Assembly: GCF_041435355.1 (NCBI RefSeq) | Contig: NZ_CP108442.1 | Span: 3,410,001-3,474,000 of the forward strand | DNA from: Streptomyces sp. NBC_01276 | GTDB lineage: Bacteria; Actinomycetota; Actinomycetes; Streptomycetales; Streptomycetaceae | Direction of reading: 5' to 3' | Length of the DNA stretch: 64,000 nucleotides | Shown here: in pieces, positions 8,388-16,180 of the stretch | How the letters are laid out: each line of letters starts with the position of its first letter | Position numbering within the stretch: the first letter of the stretch is position 1 | The notes under the pieces: generated by a model | The model's input: the letters and a program-made list of their open reading frames with translations, nothing else | Told to the model about the DNA's origin: nothing | Database searches by the model: none | Made by a program: the position numbers and the translations under genes

Positions 8388-9059
8388 TCAGAGGCTGCGG
8401 GCGGTGATGTCGCCGTAGGAGGTGGTGGCGTGGATGTCGAGGACGGCGTGGGCGCCGTCGGCGTTGCTGAGGGTGTTGTGGATGCGGCCGTAGGCGGTGC
8501 CGGCGTCGAGGGTGGCGGAGGTCCCGCGGGCGGCGCCGATCGCGATCTCGCCGTGCTCGGTGCGCAGTTCGACGGTGCCGCGGCGGGCCTCGGTGATGCG
8601 GAGGTCGCCCTGGCGGGTGCTGATCCGGGCGGGGCCGGTGAGGCGGCCGACGGTGATGTCGCCGGCCTGGACGGTGAGGCGGGTGCTCGCGCTCTCGTCG
8701 AGCTTGACGGTGGCCTGGGCGCCTTCGAAGGTCACGTCGCCGAGGCGTCCGACGCCGCGGAGTTCGGCGGCGGCGGCCTTCGCCTCGACGTGGGAGCCGG
8801 CGGGCAGCTGGATGGTCAGCTCGACGGATCCGGAGTTGCCGAGCAGCCGGTTCTTGGCCGGTGCGGCGGCGACGTGCAGGACTCCGTCGCGGAACTCCAC
8901 GGTGATCTGCTCGGCGGCCTTGACGTCGCGGCTCTTGGTGGCGTTCGCGGGCCGGACCTCGACGGTGGTGTCGGTCCGGTCGGCGGCGATGAGCCGGATC
9001 TGTCCCGCGGGGATGTCGAGGACGGCGGCGACCGGGGCGGGGGTGGCGAACTTCTGCAT
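8388..9059 (-). CDS. DUF4097-family beta-repeat protein
   Basis: A 223-residue protein made almost wholly of short beta strands in a repeating pattern (LTVQAGDITVGRLTG, DLRITEARRGTVELRT, and so on), the right-handed beta-helix-like DUF4097 fold. There is no signal peptide or membrane helix. The ATG follows GAAGGAAAG by four bases. It is first in the operon with the ABC ATPase and permease. Such proteins are thought to be adaptor or adhesin-like, but no biochemical role is established. Confidence 0.85.
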   Translation of the reverse strand: MQKFATPAPVAAVLDIPAGQIRLIAADRTDTTVEVRPANATKSRDVKAAEQITVEFRDGVLHVAAAPAKNRLLGNSGSVELTIQLPAGSHVEAKAAAAELRGVGRLGDVTFEGAQATVKLDESASTRLTVQAGDITVGRLTGPARISTRQGDLRITEARRGTVELRTEHGEIAIGAARGTSATLDAGTAYGRIHNTLSNADGAHAVLDIHATTSYGDITARSL

Positions 9060-9095
9060 GATGCTTTCCTTCGGCTCGTTTTTTCCGATGACCGA

Positions 9096-9124
9096 AAGCT
9101 ACGTTGCGTTCATGGATCGAGCAA
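9096..9124 (-). promoter_or_regulatory. Promoter of the DUF4097-ABC operon
   Basis: Read on the minus strand, a -35 hexamer TTGCTC (9119-9124) and a -10 hexamer TAGCTT (9096-9101) are separated by 17 bases. This is a good match to the housekeeping consensus and lies 37 bases before the DUF4097 start. The -35 lies inside the TTGC repeat array. Confidence 0.6.
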
Positions 9125-9224
9125 CAGACTCGTTGCACAGAATCAGCATTCATGCAGGTGAAGGGCGGTAAATCGTTGCAACGGCCTTGAATCTAATGCA
9201 ACATCAAGCCACCAGCTCGTTGCA
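9121..9224. promoter_or_regulatory. Array of GTTGC/GCAAC half-sites, probable operators
   Basis: The half-site appears in several symmetric pairs: GCAAC-N6-GTTGC at 9121-9136, the self-complementary GTTGCAAC at 9175-9182, and TGCAAC at 9197-9202 facing GTTGCA at 9219-9224. A further GTTGC is at 9103-9107. The sites overlap both divergent promoters, as expected for a repressor controlling both. No regulator gene remains intact beside it. Confidence 0.55.
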
Positions 9225-9249
9225 ATGGATTGACCGCGAACGCTATTCT
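9220..9249 (+). promoter_or_regulatory. Rightward promoter facing a gene stub
   Basis: TTGCAA (9220-9225) and TATTCT (9244-9249) are separated by 18 bases, giving a plausible sigma-70-type promoter. It would transcribe rightward into a coding start that is cut short after about 23 codons. Confidence 0.5.
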
Positions 9250-9300
9250 GGGCGCGGCTGGAAAGATCGTTCCGCCTGTCGCCGCATGATCGGCTCCTCG

Positions 9301-9370
9301 GTGAACCTCGACACCCGCATCCGGGACGTGGTCGGCGTCCTCGCCGAGCAGCAGGTCACCGACGCCTGCC
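9301..9370 (+). pseudogene. 5' stub of a lost gene
   Basis: From GTG 9301 the reading frame encodes VNLDTRIRDVVGVLAEQQVT, with strong third-position GC and the look of an authentic helical N-terminus. At about 9365 it runs straight into the terminator-like GC hairpin of the convergent AraC gene, and the downstream translation becomes Pro/Ala/Gly noise. It has a promoter and operators but no body. I infer that a deletion removed the rest, perhaps the regulator of the divergent ABC cassette. The family is not recognisable from 20 residues. Confidence 0.4.
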
Positions 9371-9428
9371 GTTCCGGGGCCGGGCCAGGCCGGGCGGCGC
9401 CCGCCCCGGCCCGCCCCGGCCCCGGAAC
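9371..9428 (-). terminator. Terminator of the AraC/GyrI gene
   Basis: A perfect 14-bp stem, GTTCCGGGGCCGGG (9371-9384) with CCCGGCCCCGGAAC (9415-9428), and a loop that can fold again. It begins 17 bases past the stop of the AraC-type gene on the minus strand. Confidence 0.65.
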
Positions 9429-9444
9429 GCCGGGGGCGCCCGGC

Positions 9445-10317
9445 TCAGGCCGTGGTGCGGCTCACCGGGATCCACAGCTGCGCGTCGGACCAGGTCGGGT
9501 CGTCCTGCGACGGCCGGGTGCGCAGGATCTCCGGCCCCGGGCGGTACTCGTACGGGTTGGACGGGATCCACTGGGCGGCCACGTCACCCCACATCTGCTG
9601 CAGCGCCTGCGGGAACGGCCCGGAGTTCTCGAACACGGCCCAGGTGCCCGCCGGGCACTCCAGTACGTCGAGGTCCTCGGGCAACTCGGCAGCGGTGGAC
9701 ACCACCGCGTGGTAGTAGTCGAGTTCGCTCCCCTCCTCGAAGCCGTCCGACAGCCGCACGGTCGCCGACACCACGCCCTCCGGGTCCTGGTCCGAGAGGC
9801 CGGCGATCCGCAGCATCGCCTCCGGCGGGATGCTCTGGATGTGCTCGGCGATGTGCGGGTTGACCCCCTGGTAGATCAGCGGGACGCGGGCCTTCTTGCC
9901 CACGACCCGGAACGCTTCCTTCTCCACGATCCGGTACCGCATGGTGCTGTTCCCTTCGACGGTGAGGCGGAAGGACAGCCGGGGCTGCGCGTTCAGAGCC
10001 GCTCCGGTACGCCTGGCTTCACCGGGACCGACGCCGTGCACGGCACGGAACGCCCGGGCGAAGGCCTCCCCCGAGGTGTAGCCGTAGCGGATCGCGATCT
10101 CCAGCAAGGTCGGTTCCCCGGCCAGCACTTCGGCCGCCGCGACGGTGAGCCGGCGGCGTCGGACGTACTCCGACAGCGGCATCCCCGCCAGCGACGAGAA
10201 CAGCCGCCGGAAGTGGTACTCCGACGTGACCGTGATCCGGGCGAGCGCGGACACGTCGACCTGCCGGTCGAGGTGACCCTCGATGTGCTCCATGGCCTGG
10301 TTCAGCCGATCCAGCAA
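9445..10317 (-). CDS. AraC-family regulator with GyrI-like effector domain
   Basis: A 290-residue protein with two AraC-type helix-turn-helix motifs in the first 105 residues (VDVSALARITVTSEYHFRRL, then LLEIAIRYGYTSGEAFARAF). A GyrI-like ligand-binding domain fills residues 125-290 (YRIVEKEAFRVVGKK at its start, a PAGTWAVFENSGP segment, and IPSNPYEYRPGPE near the end). This is the Rob/BmrR-type layout that senses small hydrophobic or cationic compounds. The start is TTG, supported by a strong AAGGAGG six bases upstream. The target genes are unknown. Confidence 0.88.
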   Translation of the reverse strand: MLDRLNQAMEHIEGHLDRQVDVSALARITVTSEYHFRRLFSSLAGMPLSEYVRRRRLTVAAAEVLAGEPTLLEIAIRYGYTSGEAFARAFRAVHGVGPGEARRTGAALNAQPRLSFRLTVEGNSTMRYRIVEKEAFRVVGKKARVPLIYQGVNPHIAEHIQSIPPEAMLRIAGLSDQDPEGVVSATVRLSDGFEEGSELDYYHAVVSTAAELPEDLDVLECPAGTWAVFENSGPFPQALQQMWGDVAAQWIPSNPYEYRPGPEILRTRPSQDDPTWSDAQLWIPVSRTTA

Positions 10318-10542
10318 CCCCGGCCTCCTTCCCTTTCGCCCACCACGCTAGGAAGGAACAACCCTGCCGCACCCGACATCCTGTGCCCGCTCCGGTCGGG
10401 TGCGGACGGCCCGCGACGCCGGCGGCGCTCGTGACCGGCATCCCCGGGCCGCGCGGCCGACCCGTCGCGGGGCCGTCGTCCCCCGCCACCGGCTCCGGCT
10501 CCCCCGGCCCGCTCGCCGGGGGAAGCCGTGGAGTGACGGAGC

Positions 10543-11415
10543 TCAGGGGGCGGCGGCCGTGACGGACTCCAGGAACGGTTCCAGGGCGGCCCGCCAGGCG
10601 GCCGGCTGGTCGTAGTGGAGGTAGTGGCCGGCGTCGGGGATCTCGGCGTACCGGCCGGCCGGGAGGACGCGGACCATCTCCTGGGCCTCCGCACGGCCCA
10701 GCTCGCCGTCGAGACCGCGGACGACCAGGGTGGGGCAGCCGACCTGGGCCAGCTCCTCCCAGTGGGCGTCGTGGACCCAGGTCGCGCGGGCCGTCAGCAT
10801 CTGGTGGCGGGAGAACAGCGGGCGCCAGCCGTCCGGGGCGCGGTGCATGACCTCGGCGAAGAAGGCGCCGCGGCCGGGGTCGGGGCGCTCCACCCGGGGA
10901 TCGTCCTCGCCGAACCAGCGGCGGGCGGCGTCCTGGGTGGGGAAGGGCAGCGGCCAGCGCCGGAACCATTCCTCCCACTCCTGCTGCGAGGCCTCGCCGA
11001 GCGCGGAGGCCCGCATGTCGCAGATGACCACGGCCTGGACGAGATCGGGGCGGCGGGCCGCGAGCTGCCAGGCGGTGAGGGCGCCCATGGAGTGGCCGAT
11101 CACGACCGCGGGGGCGAGACCGAGCCGCTCGATGACGGCCTCGGCATCGGCCACGAAGGCCTCGCGGCCCAGGGCCCCGCGCAGATCGGTACCGGCGGGC
11201 GGCCGCTCGCTGTGGCCGTGCCCGCGCTGGTCCAGGGCCACGACCCGGCGGTCCTCGCCGAGCCAGCGCGCCGTGCCGGCCCAGTGCAGGGCGCGGCCCA
11301 TCAGGCCGTGGAGTAACAGGACCGGCGGATGCCGGGGCTCCGCGGGCGGTTCGCGGAACTCCCAGGCGGCAAGGCGGACGCCGTCGGCCCCCGTCACATC
11401 GATGCGCTGTACCAC
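10543..11415 (-). CDS. Alpha/beta hydrolase
   Basis: A 290-residue alpha/beta-fold hydrolase. The oxyanion segment is LLHGLMGRALHW, the nucleophile elbow GHSMGAL carries the catalytic Ser, an acid lies in LVVRGLDGEL, and the catalytic His is in DAGHYLHYDQP. It is cytoplasmic, with no signal peptide. The frame is open upstream of GTG 11415, but family similarity starts there (VVQRIDVTGADG) and AAGGGGG lies about ten bases upstream. The substrate is unknown; esters or lactones are typical. Confidence 0.85.
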   Translation of the reverse strand: MVQRIDVTGADGVRLAAWEFREPPAEPRHPPVLLLHGLMGRALHWAGTARWLGEDRRVVALDQRGHGHSERPPAGTDLRGALGREAFVADAEAVIERLGLAPAVVIGHSMGALTAWQLAARRPDLVQAVVICDMRASALGEASQQEWEEWFRRWPLPFPTQDAARRWFGEDDPRVERPDPGRGAFFAEVMHRAPDGWRPLFSRHQMLTARATWVHDAHWEELAQVGCPTLVVRGLDGELGRAEAQEMVRVLPAGRYAEIPDAGHYLHYDQPAAWRAALEPFLESVTAAAP

Positions 11416-11631
11416 CGCAGATGCACCCCCTTCGCTCCCGGCCAGACTATCGAACCCGTATTCGAAACCGGGTGTCTCGCCGACAACACCGCTCTTTCGA
11501 GTGACCTTGCTCAAGGATTGGCGGCCGCTGCCGATGGAGATCCTTTCCACAGGGAGGCGGGCCGCTCGGGGAAGACGGTCCGAAGGGGATGACCTTGAGA
11601 GCTCGGGGCTCCAGGTCAACCGGGGGAGGAC

Positions 11632-11661
11632 GGGTCCCGGCGCCGTGAGGCGCCGGGACCC
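11632..11661 (-). terminator. Terminator of the dmdR1-like gene
   Basis: A perfect 13-bp stem, GGGTCCCGGCGCC with GGCGCCGGGACCC, around a GTGA loop. It sits 31 bases after the stop of the DtxR-family gene and is typical of strong high-GC terminators. Confidence 0.75.
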
Positions 11662-11691
11662 TTCACACGACCCCGCCCCGTACGGCGGATG

Positions 11692-12384
11692 TCAGCGCTT
11701 GGCGACGAAGACGTGCGAGGCGATGTCGGCGTCCAGCTCGGCGGCCTCGCCGCCGCTGCCGACCAGCACCCCGCCCGGGGACTCCGTCACGCTCACCACC
11801 GAGCCGGGCTGTACGCCCGCCCGGCGCAGCGTGTACATCAGCTGGGCGTCGGTCTGGATCGGCTCCCCGATCCGGCGGACGACGACCGTCTTGCCCTCGC
11901 TGCCCGGGGCCAGCTCCGACAGGCTGACCATGCCGTCCTCCAGGAACGGATCGGCCTCGGCCTTCTCCCCCAGCTCCTCCAGCCCCGGGATCGGGTTCCC
12001 GTACGGCGACTCGGTCGGGTGGCGCAGCAGTTCCAGCACCCGCCGCTCCACCGCCTCGCTCATCACGTGCTCCCAGCGGCAGGCCTCGGCGTGCACCTGC
12101 TCCCATTCCAGGCCGATGACGTCGACGAGCAGACACTCGGCGAGGCGGTGCTTGCGCATCACCCGCGTCGCCAGCTTGCGGCCCTCGTCCGTCAGCTCCA
12201 GGTGCCGGTCGCTGGCGACGGCCACCAGGCCGTCGCGCTCCATGCGCGCCACCGTCTGGCTCACCGTCGGGCCGCTCTGGTCCAGCCGCTCGGCGATCCG
12301 GGCGCGCATGGGGACCACACCTTCCTCTTCCAGCTCCAGGATGGTGCGGAGATACATCTCCGTGGTGTCGATCAGTCCGGACAT
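11692..12384 (-). CDS. dmdR1: DtxR-family iron-dependent repressor
   Basis: A 230-residue protein with a winged helix-turn-helix (residues 1-70), a dimerisation/metal domain (70-140) and a C-terminal SH3-like domain (about 150-225). All DtxR metal ligands are present at the family numbering: Met10, His79, Glu83, His98, Cys102, Glu105 and His106. It should bind Fe2+ and repress siderophore and iron-uptake genes. The length and the divergent SIS neighbour match S. coelicolor dmdR1. The ATG at 12384 is chosen because the Met10 ligand falls into register. A DasR-like box lies in the shared upstream region. Confidence 0.93.
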   Translation of the reverse strand: MSGLIDTTEMYLRTILELEEEGVVPMRARIAERLDQSGPTVSQTVARMERDGLVAVASDRHLELTDEGRKLATRVMRKHRLAECLLVDVIGLEWEQVHAEACRWEHVMSEAVERRVLELLRHPTESPYGNPIPGLEELGEKAEADPFLEDGMVSLSELAPGSEGKTVVVRRIGEPIQTDAQLMYTLRRAGVQPGSVVSVTESPGGVLVGSGGEAAELDADIASHVFVAKR

Positions 12385-12563
12385 TCGTGCCCCTCGGATT
12401 GCGTGCGCTGGCCCTGTCCCCAATTCTGACGCATCGGGCCGACAACCGTCCCGCGCCTAGCGTCAAGGCATGTACGGGACATCTCCCGGGAAGCCCTCCC
12501 GTACTCCCCTGGAACGGCGCACGCACGGGTACCGGGCCTTCGGTCCACGGATTGACGTCCGTA

Positions 12564-12593
12564 TTGACAGGCCCTTGGTCCAGACCGCACGGT
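12564..12593 (+). promoter_or_regulatory. SIS-gene promoter with DasR-like box
   Basis: A consensus -35 TTGACA at 12564-12569 is followed by CTTGGTCCAGACCGCA (12574-12589), a near match to the palindromic DasR-responsive element built on TGGTCTAGACCA. A weak -10 (CACGGT) would sit at 12588-12593. The box lies between -35 and -10, the expected place for a repressor. It sits in the region shared by the SIS gene and dmdR1. DasR control of dmdR1 in response to N-acetylglucosamine has been described in Streptomyces. Confidence 0.6.
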
Positions 12594-12651
12594 GAGCGGC
12601 GGACACCGACGACGCATCCACCGCACCCCACCCTGGAAGGGCCTTCGGCGT

Positions 12652-13407
12652 ATGAGCGAGAGCAAGCTGGCCGGGCAGTTCTTCGACGCCGCCATCGGCC
12701 TGCTGGAGCGGGTCCGGGACGAGGAGGGGGCCCGGATCGCCGAGGCCGGGACCGTGATCGCGGAGGCCGTCGCGGGCGGGAAGCGGCTGTTCGCGTTCGG
12801 CGCCGGACACTCCTCGCTGCCCGCGCAGGACGTGGTCTACCGGGCGGGCGGCCTCGCCCTGATGAACTTCCTGGCCGTCCCCGGAACCAGCGGCGTCGAC
12901 GTCATGCCCGCCACCCTGGGCAGCGCGCTGGAGCGGGTCGACGGCCTGGCCGGCGCGGTCCTGGACAGCAGCCCCGCCTCCGACGGCGACGTCCTCGTGA
13001 TCATCTCCCTCTCGGGCCGCAACGCGCTGCCGGTCGAGATGGCCATGAACGCGCGGGCGATCGGCCTCACGGTCATCGGGGTGACCTCGGTGGCCTACGC
13101 GACGGGGACCAAGTCGCGGCACGTGTCGGGCACGTACCTCAAGGACCACTGCGACATCGTCCTCGACAGCAAGATCGCGGTCGGCGACGCCGAGCTGACG
13201 GCCGACGGCATCGACGCCCCCTTCGCCCCCGCTTCCACCGTGGTGACCAGCGCGATCATGCAGGCGGTCATGGCGGCGGCGGCCGGCGAGATCGCCGCGC
13301 GCGGCCTGGAGCCGCCGCTGCTGCGCTCGGGCAACGTGGACGGCGGCCACGAGTGGAACGGCCGCGTGATGCAGGAGTACGGCGACCGGATCTTCTTCCG
13401 CCACTGA
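12652..13407 (+). CDS. SIS-domain phosphosugar-binding protein (UPF0309-like)
   Basis: A 251-residue single-domain SIS protein. The phosphosugar-binding loops are FAFGAGHSSLPAQD (about residues 44-57) and VIISLSGRNALPVEMAMNA (about 117-135). The family binds or isomerises phosphorylated aminosugars such as those from cell wall or chitin turnover; the exact reaction is not known. The upstream promoter carries a DasR-type box, which fits an aminosugar role. It is divergent from dmdR1. The ATG at 12652 is preceded by a GGAAGGG stretch. Confidence 0.88.
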   Translation: MSESKLAGQFFDAAIGLLERVRDEEGARIAEAGTVIAEAVAGGKRLFAFGAGHSSLPAQDVVYRAGGLALMNFLAVPGTSGVDVMPATLGSALERVDGLAGAVLDSSPASDGDVLVIISLSGRNALPVEMAMNARAIGLTVIGVTSVAYATGTKSRHVSGTYLKDHCDIVLDSKIAVGDAELTADGIDAPFAPASTVVTSAIMQAVMAAAAGEIAARGLEPPLLRSGNVDGGHEWNGRVMQEYGDRIFFRH

Positions 13408-13409
13408 GG

Positions 13410-13850
13410 GGCCGGCCGAGGGCGGGCGGGGGCGTCACCGACGCCACGGACTGGAACCCGTCCTGGGGCTGGGCCGCCGGGGCGATGGTCTCCGGCTTGG
13501 AGGACCTGCGGGCGTGGGTGCCCGCGCTGCTCGGCGGCCGGCTGCTGGGCCCGGCGACGCAGACGCAGCGGCTGCGCGTCCGGCCGACGGGCGTCCCCGA
13601 CGTCTCGTACGGCCTGGGGATCGCCGAGTTCAACGGCTGGGTCGGACACAACGGCGAACTGCCCGGCTACGAGACGGTCGCCGTCGGACTCCCCGGGAAC
13701 GGGGCCACGCTCGTGATCCTGGTCAACTCCGACATCGACCGCGGCGGCTCGCTCAGCGGCCAGGTCGCGCACGCCGTGACGAAGGTCGCCACCCCGGACC
13801 ACGTCTGGGGCCCGCCCACCCCCGCCCCGACGGGCGCGAGCACCCCTTAG
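13410..13850 (+). pseudogene. C-terminal remnant of a serine hydrolase (beta-lactamase/DD-peptidase family)
   Basis: Directly after the SIS stop, one frame encodes the last third of a class C beta-lactamase-like serine hydrolase: WGWAAGAMVSGLEDLRAW, then YGLGIAEFNGWVGHNGELPG with the HxG-type triad, then a strand LVILVNSDI. The catalytic SxxK and YxN motifs and some 250 N-terminal residues are missing. There is no start codon with a ribosome site and no signal peptide. I read it as a deletion remnant. Its stop overlaps the stop of the convergent PAS gene. Confidence 0.75.
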
Positions 13851-15172
13851 GGGGTGTGGGCCGCCGCCAGGTCGAGGTCGGCCGCGACGCGGGCCGCCAC
13901 CTCCTCCGCGTACAGGGCGTCCGTACGGTCGAAGGCGGGGCGGGAGGGGCCCCGGAGGAAGGTGAGGGTGCCCAGGGTGCGGCCCCGGCTGCGCAGGACC
14001 GTGCACAGCGCGTGCGTCGCCCCGGCCGGCCACCGGCGGGTCCGGGCCCAGTTGCCGTCCGGGTCGGCGCCGGGGGCGGGGGCGCTGGCCCGGACCGGGC
14101 CGATCCGGTCCAGGGCCTGGAACGCCGGGTGCGCCGCCTCGTAGCGGACCGGGACCGCTCCCGGTCCGGGCAGCAGCAGGGCCAGCCCGGACGGGGACGC
14201 GCCCGACCGGACGAGCCGTCGCCGCTCGGACCCGTCCGCTTCCAGTACGTCGACCAGCGCGTGCTCCGCGAAGCCGGCCAGGGCGAAGTCCAGCCGGACG
14301 GCGGCCGCCTCCGCCGGGTCCTCGCACTCGCCGGCGGCCCGCCCGGCCCGGTGCAGCTGGTTGGCCCGGAAGCGCAGCTGCCCGGTGTCCAGCTCGGCCT
14401 GCCGGGCCTCGGTGACGTCCTGGAACAGCCAGCCGACCCCCAGCGGCACCGGCTCCTCCGCGAGCGGTGAGGCCAGCCGCAGGAACCCGCAGCGCCAGCA
14501 GCGCCGCCGTACGCCCTCCGGGGTCTTCACCGACACCCACAGCTCCAGCGGGGCCGGCGGCGCCCCCTCGGCCAGGACGTGCTGGAGCGCGCCCTCCAGC
14601 TCCTCGACGCCCTGCGCCAGCAGGTCCCCGAGCGGCCGGCCGAGCAGCGCGGTGCGCCCGGAACCGAAGGCGCGCGCGGCGTGCGTGTTGACCACCGCCG
14701 GGCGCAGGTCGACGTCGACGAGGACGACGCCCCAGGAGGCGTCGTCCATCAGCGCCTCGCTGAGGGCGATGGACCGTTCCAGGTCGATCTGGGCGTGCAC
14801 CTCGCTGAAGGCGCAGTAGACGCCCGCCGGTTTCCCGTCGGCGCCCGGCACCCCGGCGGACTGGGTCCGTACGAGGATGCGCCCGCCGTCCTTGGTCAGC
14901 AGGGCGAACTCGTGGACCTGGCGGCCGGGCACGTGCTGGGCGGACATCAGCCGCTCCTGCACGTCGTCCGCGTCGGCGGCGCGCGCCGCCCAGCCGGCGA
15001 ACCCCCGGCGGCCGACGGCCTCGGCGGCGGTCCAGCCGAGGATCCGCTCGGCCTCGCGGTTCCAGTGGGTGATCACTCCGTCGGTATCGAACGCGCACAA
15101 GGCGGCGTCCATCCCGTCGAGCAGCGCTGCGAGCAGATCGTCGGCTGTATCGGAGCGTCCGGAAGCACTCAC
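13847..15172 (-). CDS. PAS-domain protein without an output domain
   Basis: A 441-residue soluble protein. PAS1 covers about residues 8-130 (ALCAFDTDGVITHWNREAER is its start), PAS2 about 135-255 (WGVVLVDVDLRPAVVNTHAA), and a GAF-like region about 270-435. No histidine-kinase, phosphatase, GGDEF or HTH segment follows, so it must act by binding a partner or is a truncated member of the PAS-GAF-PP2C phosphatase families common in Streptomyces. The GTG start has AGGGGGT upstream. The ligand is unknown. Confidence 0.75.
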   Translation of the reverse strand: MSASGRSDTADDLLAALLDGMDAALCAFDTDGVITHWNREAERILGWTAAEAVGRRGFAGWAARAADADDVQERLMSAQHVPGRQVHEFALLTKDGGRILVRTQSAGVPGADGKPAGVYCAFSEVHAQIDLERSIALSEALMDDASWGVVLVDVDLRPAVVNTHAARAFGSGRTALLGRPLGDLLAQGVEELEGALQHVLAEGAPPAPLELWVSVKTPEGVRRRCWRCGFLRLASPLAEEPVPLGVGWLFQDVTEARQAELDTGQLRFRANQLHRAGRAAGECEDPAEAAAVRLDFALAGFAEHALVDVLEADGSERRRLVRSGASPSGLALLLPGPGAVPVRYEAAHPAFQALDRIGPVRASAPAPGADPDGNWARTRRWPAGATHALCTVLRSRGRTLGTLTFLRGPSRPAFDRTDALYAEEVAARVAADLDLAAAHTP

Positions 15173-15271
15173 CTGGCACCCCCTGCAGGTGTTCGCGTGT
15201 GCGGCACGTCAGATCATTGAACTGGAACGTGACCCACACCACACCCACTTCCCGGAATCATCCCGGAATGT

Positions 15272-15300
15272 CCGGTCGGGCGGCCCGGCCGCCCGACCGG
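15272..15300 (-). terminator. Terminator after the PH-domain gene
   Basis: A perfect 12-bp stem, CCGGTCGGGCGG with CCGCCCGACCGG, and a five-base loop. It starts 5 bases past the stop of the PH-domain gene on the minus strand. Confidence 0.7.
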
Positions 15301-15305
15301 GCCCG

Positions 15306-15911
15306 TCAGCCGCCCGTGATGACGAGGACCATCACGACGACGAAGGCCACGAAGAAGATCCCGCAGCCCCAGAACACCCCCGCCATCATCCGGCCCTCAC
15401 GGACCACCTGCCGCTCCATGCGGGCCAGCGCCTGCGGATCGGAGGTCCAGTCCGCGCCGCGCAGCTCCTCCCAGGCGGCCCGCATCAGGCCGATCTCGCG
15501 CGCGACGTCGACGTGGTTGTCGTCCACGTACATGAGCTGGACGCGGCGGCCCGCGGAGTCGTAGACGTACGAGATCACGCCCGGCTGGTTCTTGTTCATG
15601 CCGGCGCTCGGATTGGGCAGGGCCCGGATCTCCTGGATCTCCTCCCAGGCCAGGCGGCGGCTCCCGGTGAAGCGGCGGACCCGGACGCCCTTGAGGTCGA
15701 CGGAGGTCGCGCAGCGCTTCGAGGCCCACACCAGCCAGCCGAAGAGCACCAGGACCACCGCGATGAGCAGCAGTTTCACCCCTGCGGGCACGTCGTCCAG
15801 GTTGAGCACGGACAGGACGACGCCCGGCGTACCGATGCCGACCGCGACGTAGACGGCGGACATCTGCTGGGACCGGATCCGGTAGTCGCGCGGCAGCAGC
15901 TCGGCGCTCAT
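15306..15911 (-). CDS. Membrane protein with bacterial PH domain
   Basis: A 201-residue protein. Two close membrane helices lie at about 15-60 (VYVAVGIGTPGVVLSVL and a LLLIAVVLVLFGWLVWASKR stretch). A PH-like domain (about 65-135) is marked by GVRVRRFTGSRRLAWEEIQEI. A last helix at the C-terminus reads IFFVAFVVVMVLVI. This matches the small PH-domain membrane proteins common in Streptomyces. The ATG at 15911 follows GGAGGGG. The function is unknown. Confidence 0.8.
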   Translation of the reverse strand: MSAELLPRDYRIRSQQMSAVYVAVGIGTPGVVLSVLNLDDVPAGVKLLLIAVVLVLFGWLVWASKRCATSVDLKGVRVRRFTGSRRLAWEEIQEIRALPNPSAGMNKNQPGVISYVYDSAGRRVQLMYVDDNHVDVAREIGLMRAAWEELRGADWTSDPQALARMERQVVREGRMMAGVFWGCGIFFVAFVVVMVLVITGG

Positions 15912-16008
15912 GCACACCCCTCCCCCGATGGCGGAGAGCCAGTGTAGGGAGTAACCACCCCTGGAAACAGGGTGGTTGAGGGGGTCGATCGGGGTCCGAT
16001 AAATAGGG

Positions 16009-16037
16009 TTGAGGACCTCCGGCAGGAGGCCTAGGCT
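16009..16037 (+). promoter_or_regulatory. Strong promoter of a putative small RNA
   Basis: TTGAGG at 16009-16014 and TAGGCT at 16032-16037 are separated by exactly 17 bases, close to the streptomycete housekeeping consensus. No long annotated gene follows on this strand for more than 1 kb. Confidence 0.65.
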
Positions 16038-16070
16038 CTGCCGTACACGAGAAGGGAGGTGGTTCCCGAA

Positions 16071-16109
16071 ATGTACGGAAACCGGACGCGTGAGGTGGCT
16101 GCGGGCTAA
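16071..16109 (+). CDS. 12-codon ORF in the small-RNA transcript
   Basis: ATG at 16071 encodes MYGNRTREVAAG and a TAA stop. GGGAGG lies eleven bases upstream, and its GGGA can pair with TCCC at 16063-16066, which would hide the ribosome site. The ORF may be a leader peptide, a small protein or chance. A nested frame from GTG 16090 stays open to 16629 but only as high-GC noise. Confidence 0.35.
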   Translation: MYGNRTREVAAG

Positions 16110-16180
16110 GCGCCCGTCGTCGCACGCACCCAGTGCGGTGCCCGGCGGGATCGCCGAGCGCCAATCCCAAGCAGTCACCC

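Noticed and set aside
9187..10434. 415-codon rightward frame through the AraC/GyrI gene
   Set aside because: Only its first 20 or so codons from 9301 look authentic; the rest is antisense noise.
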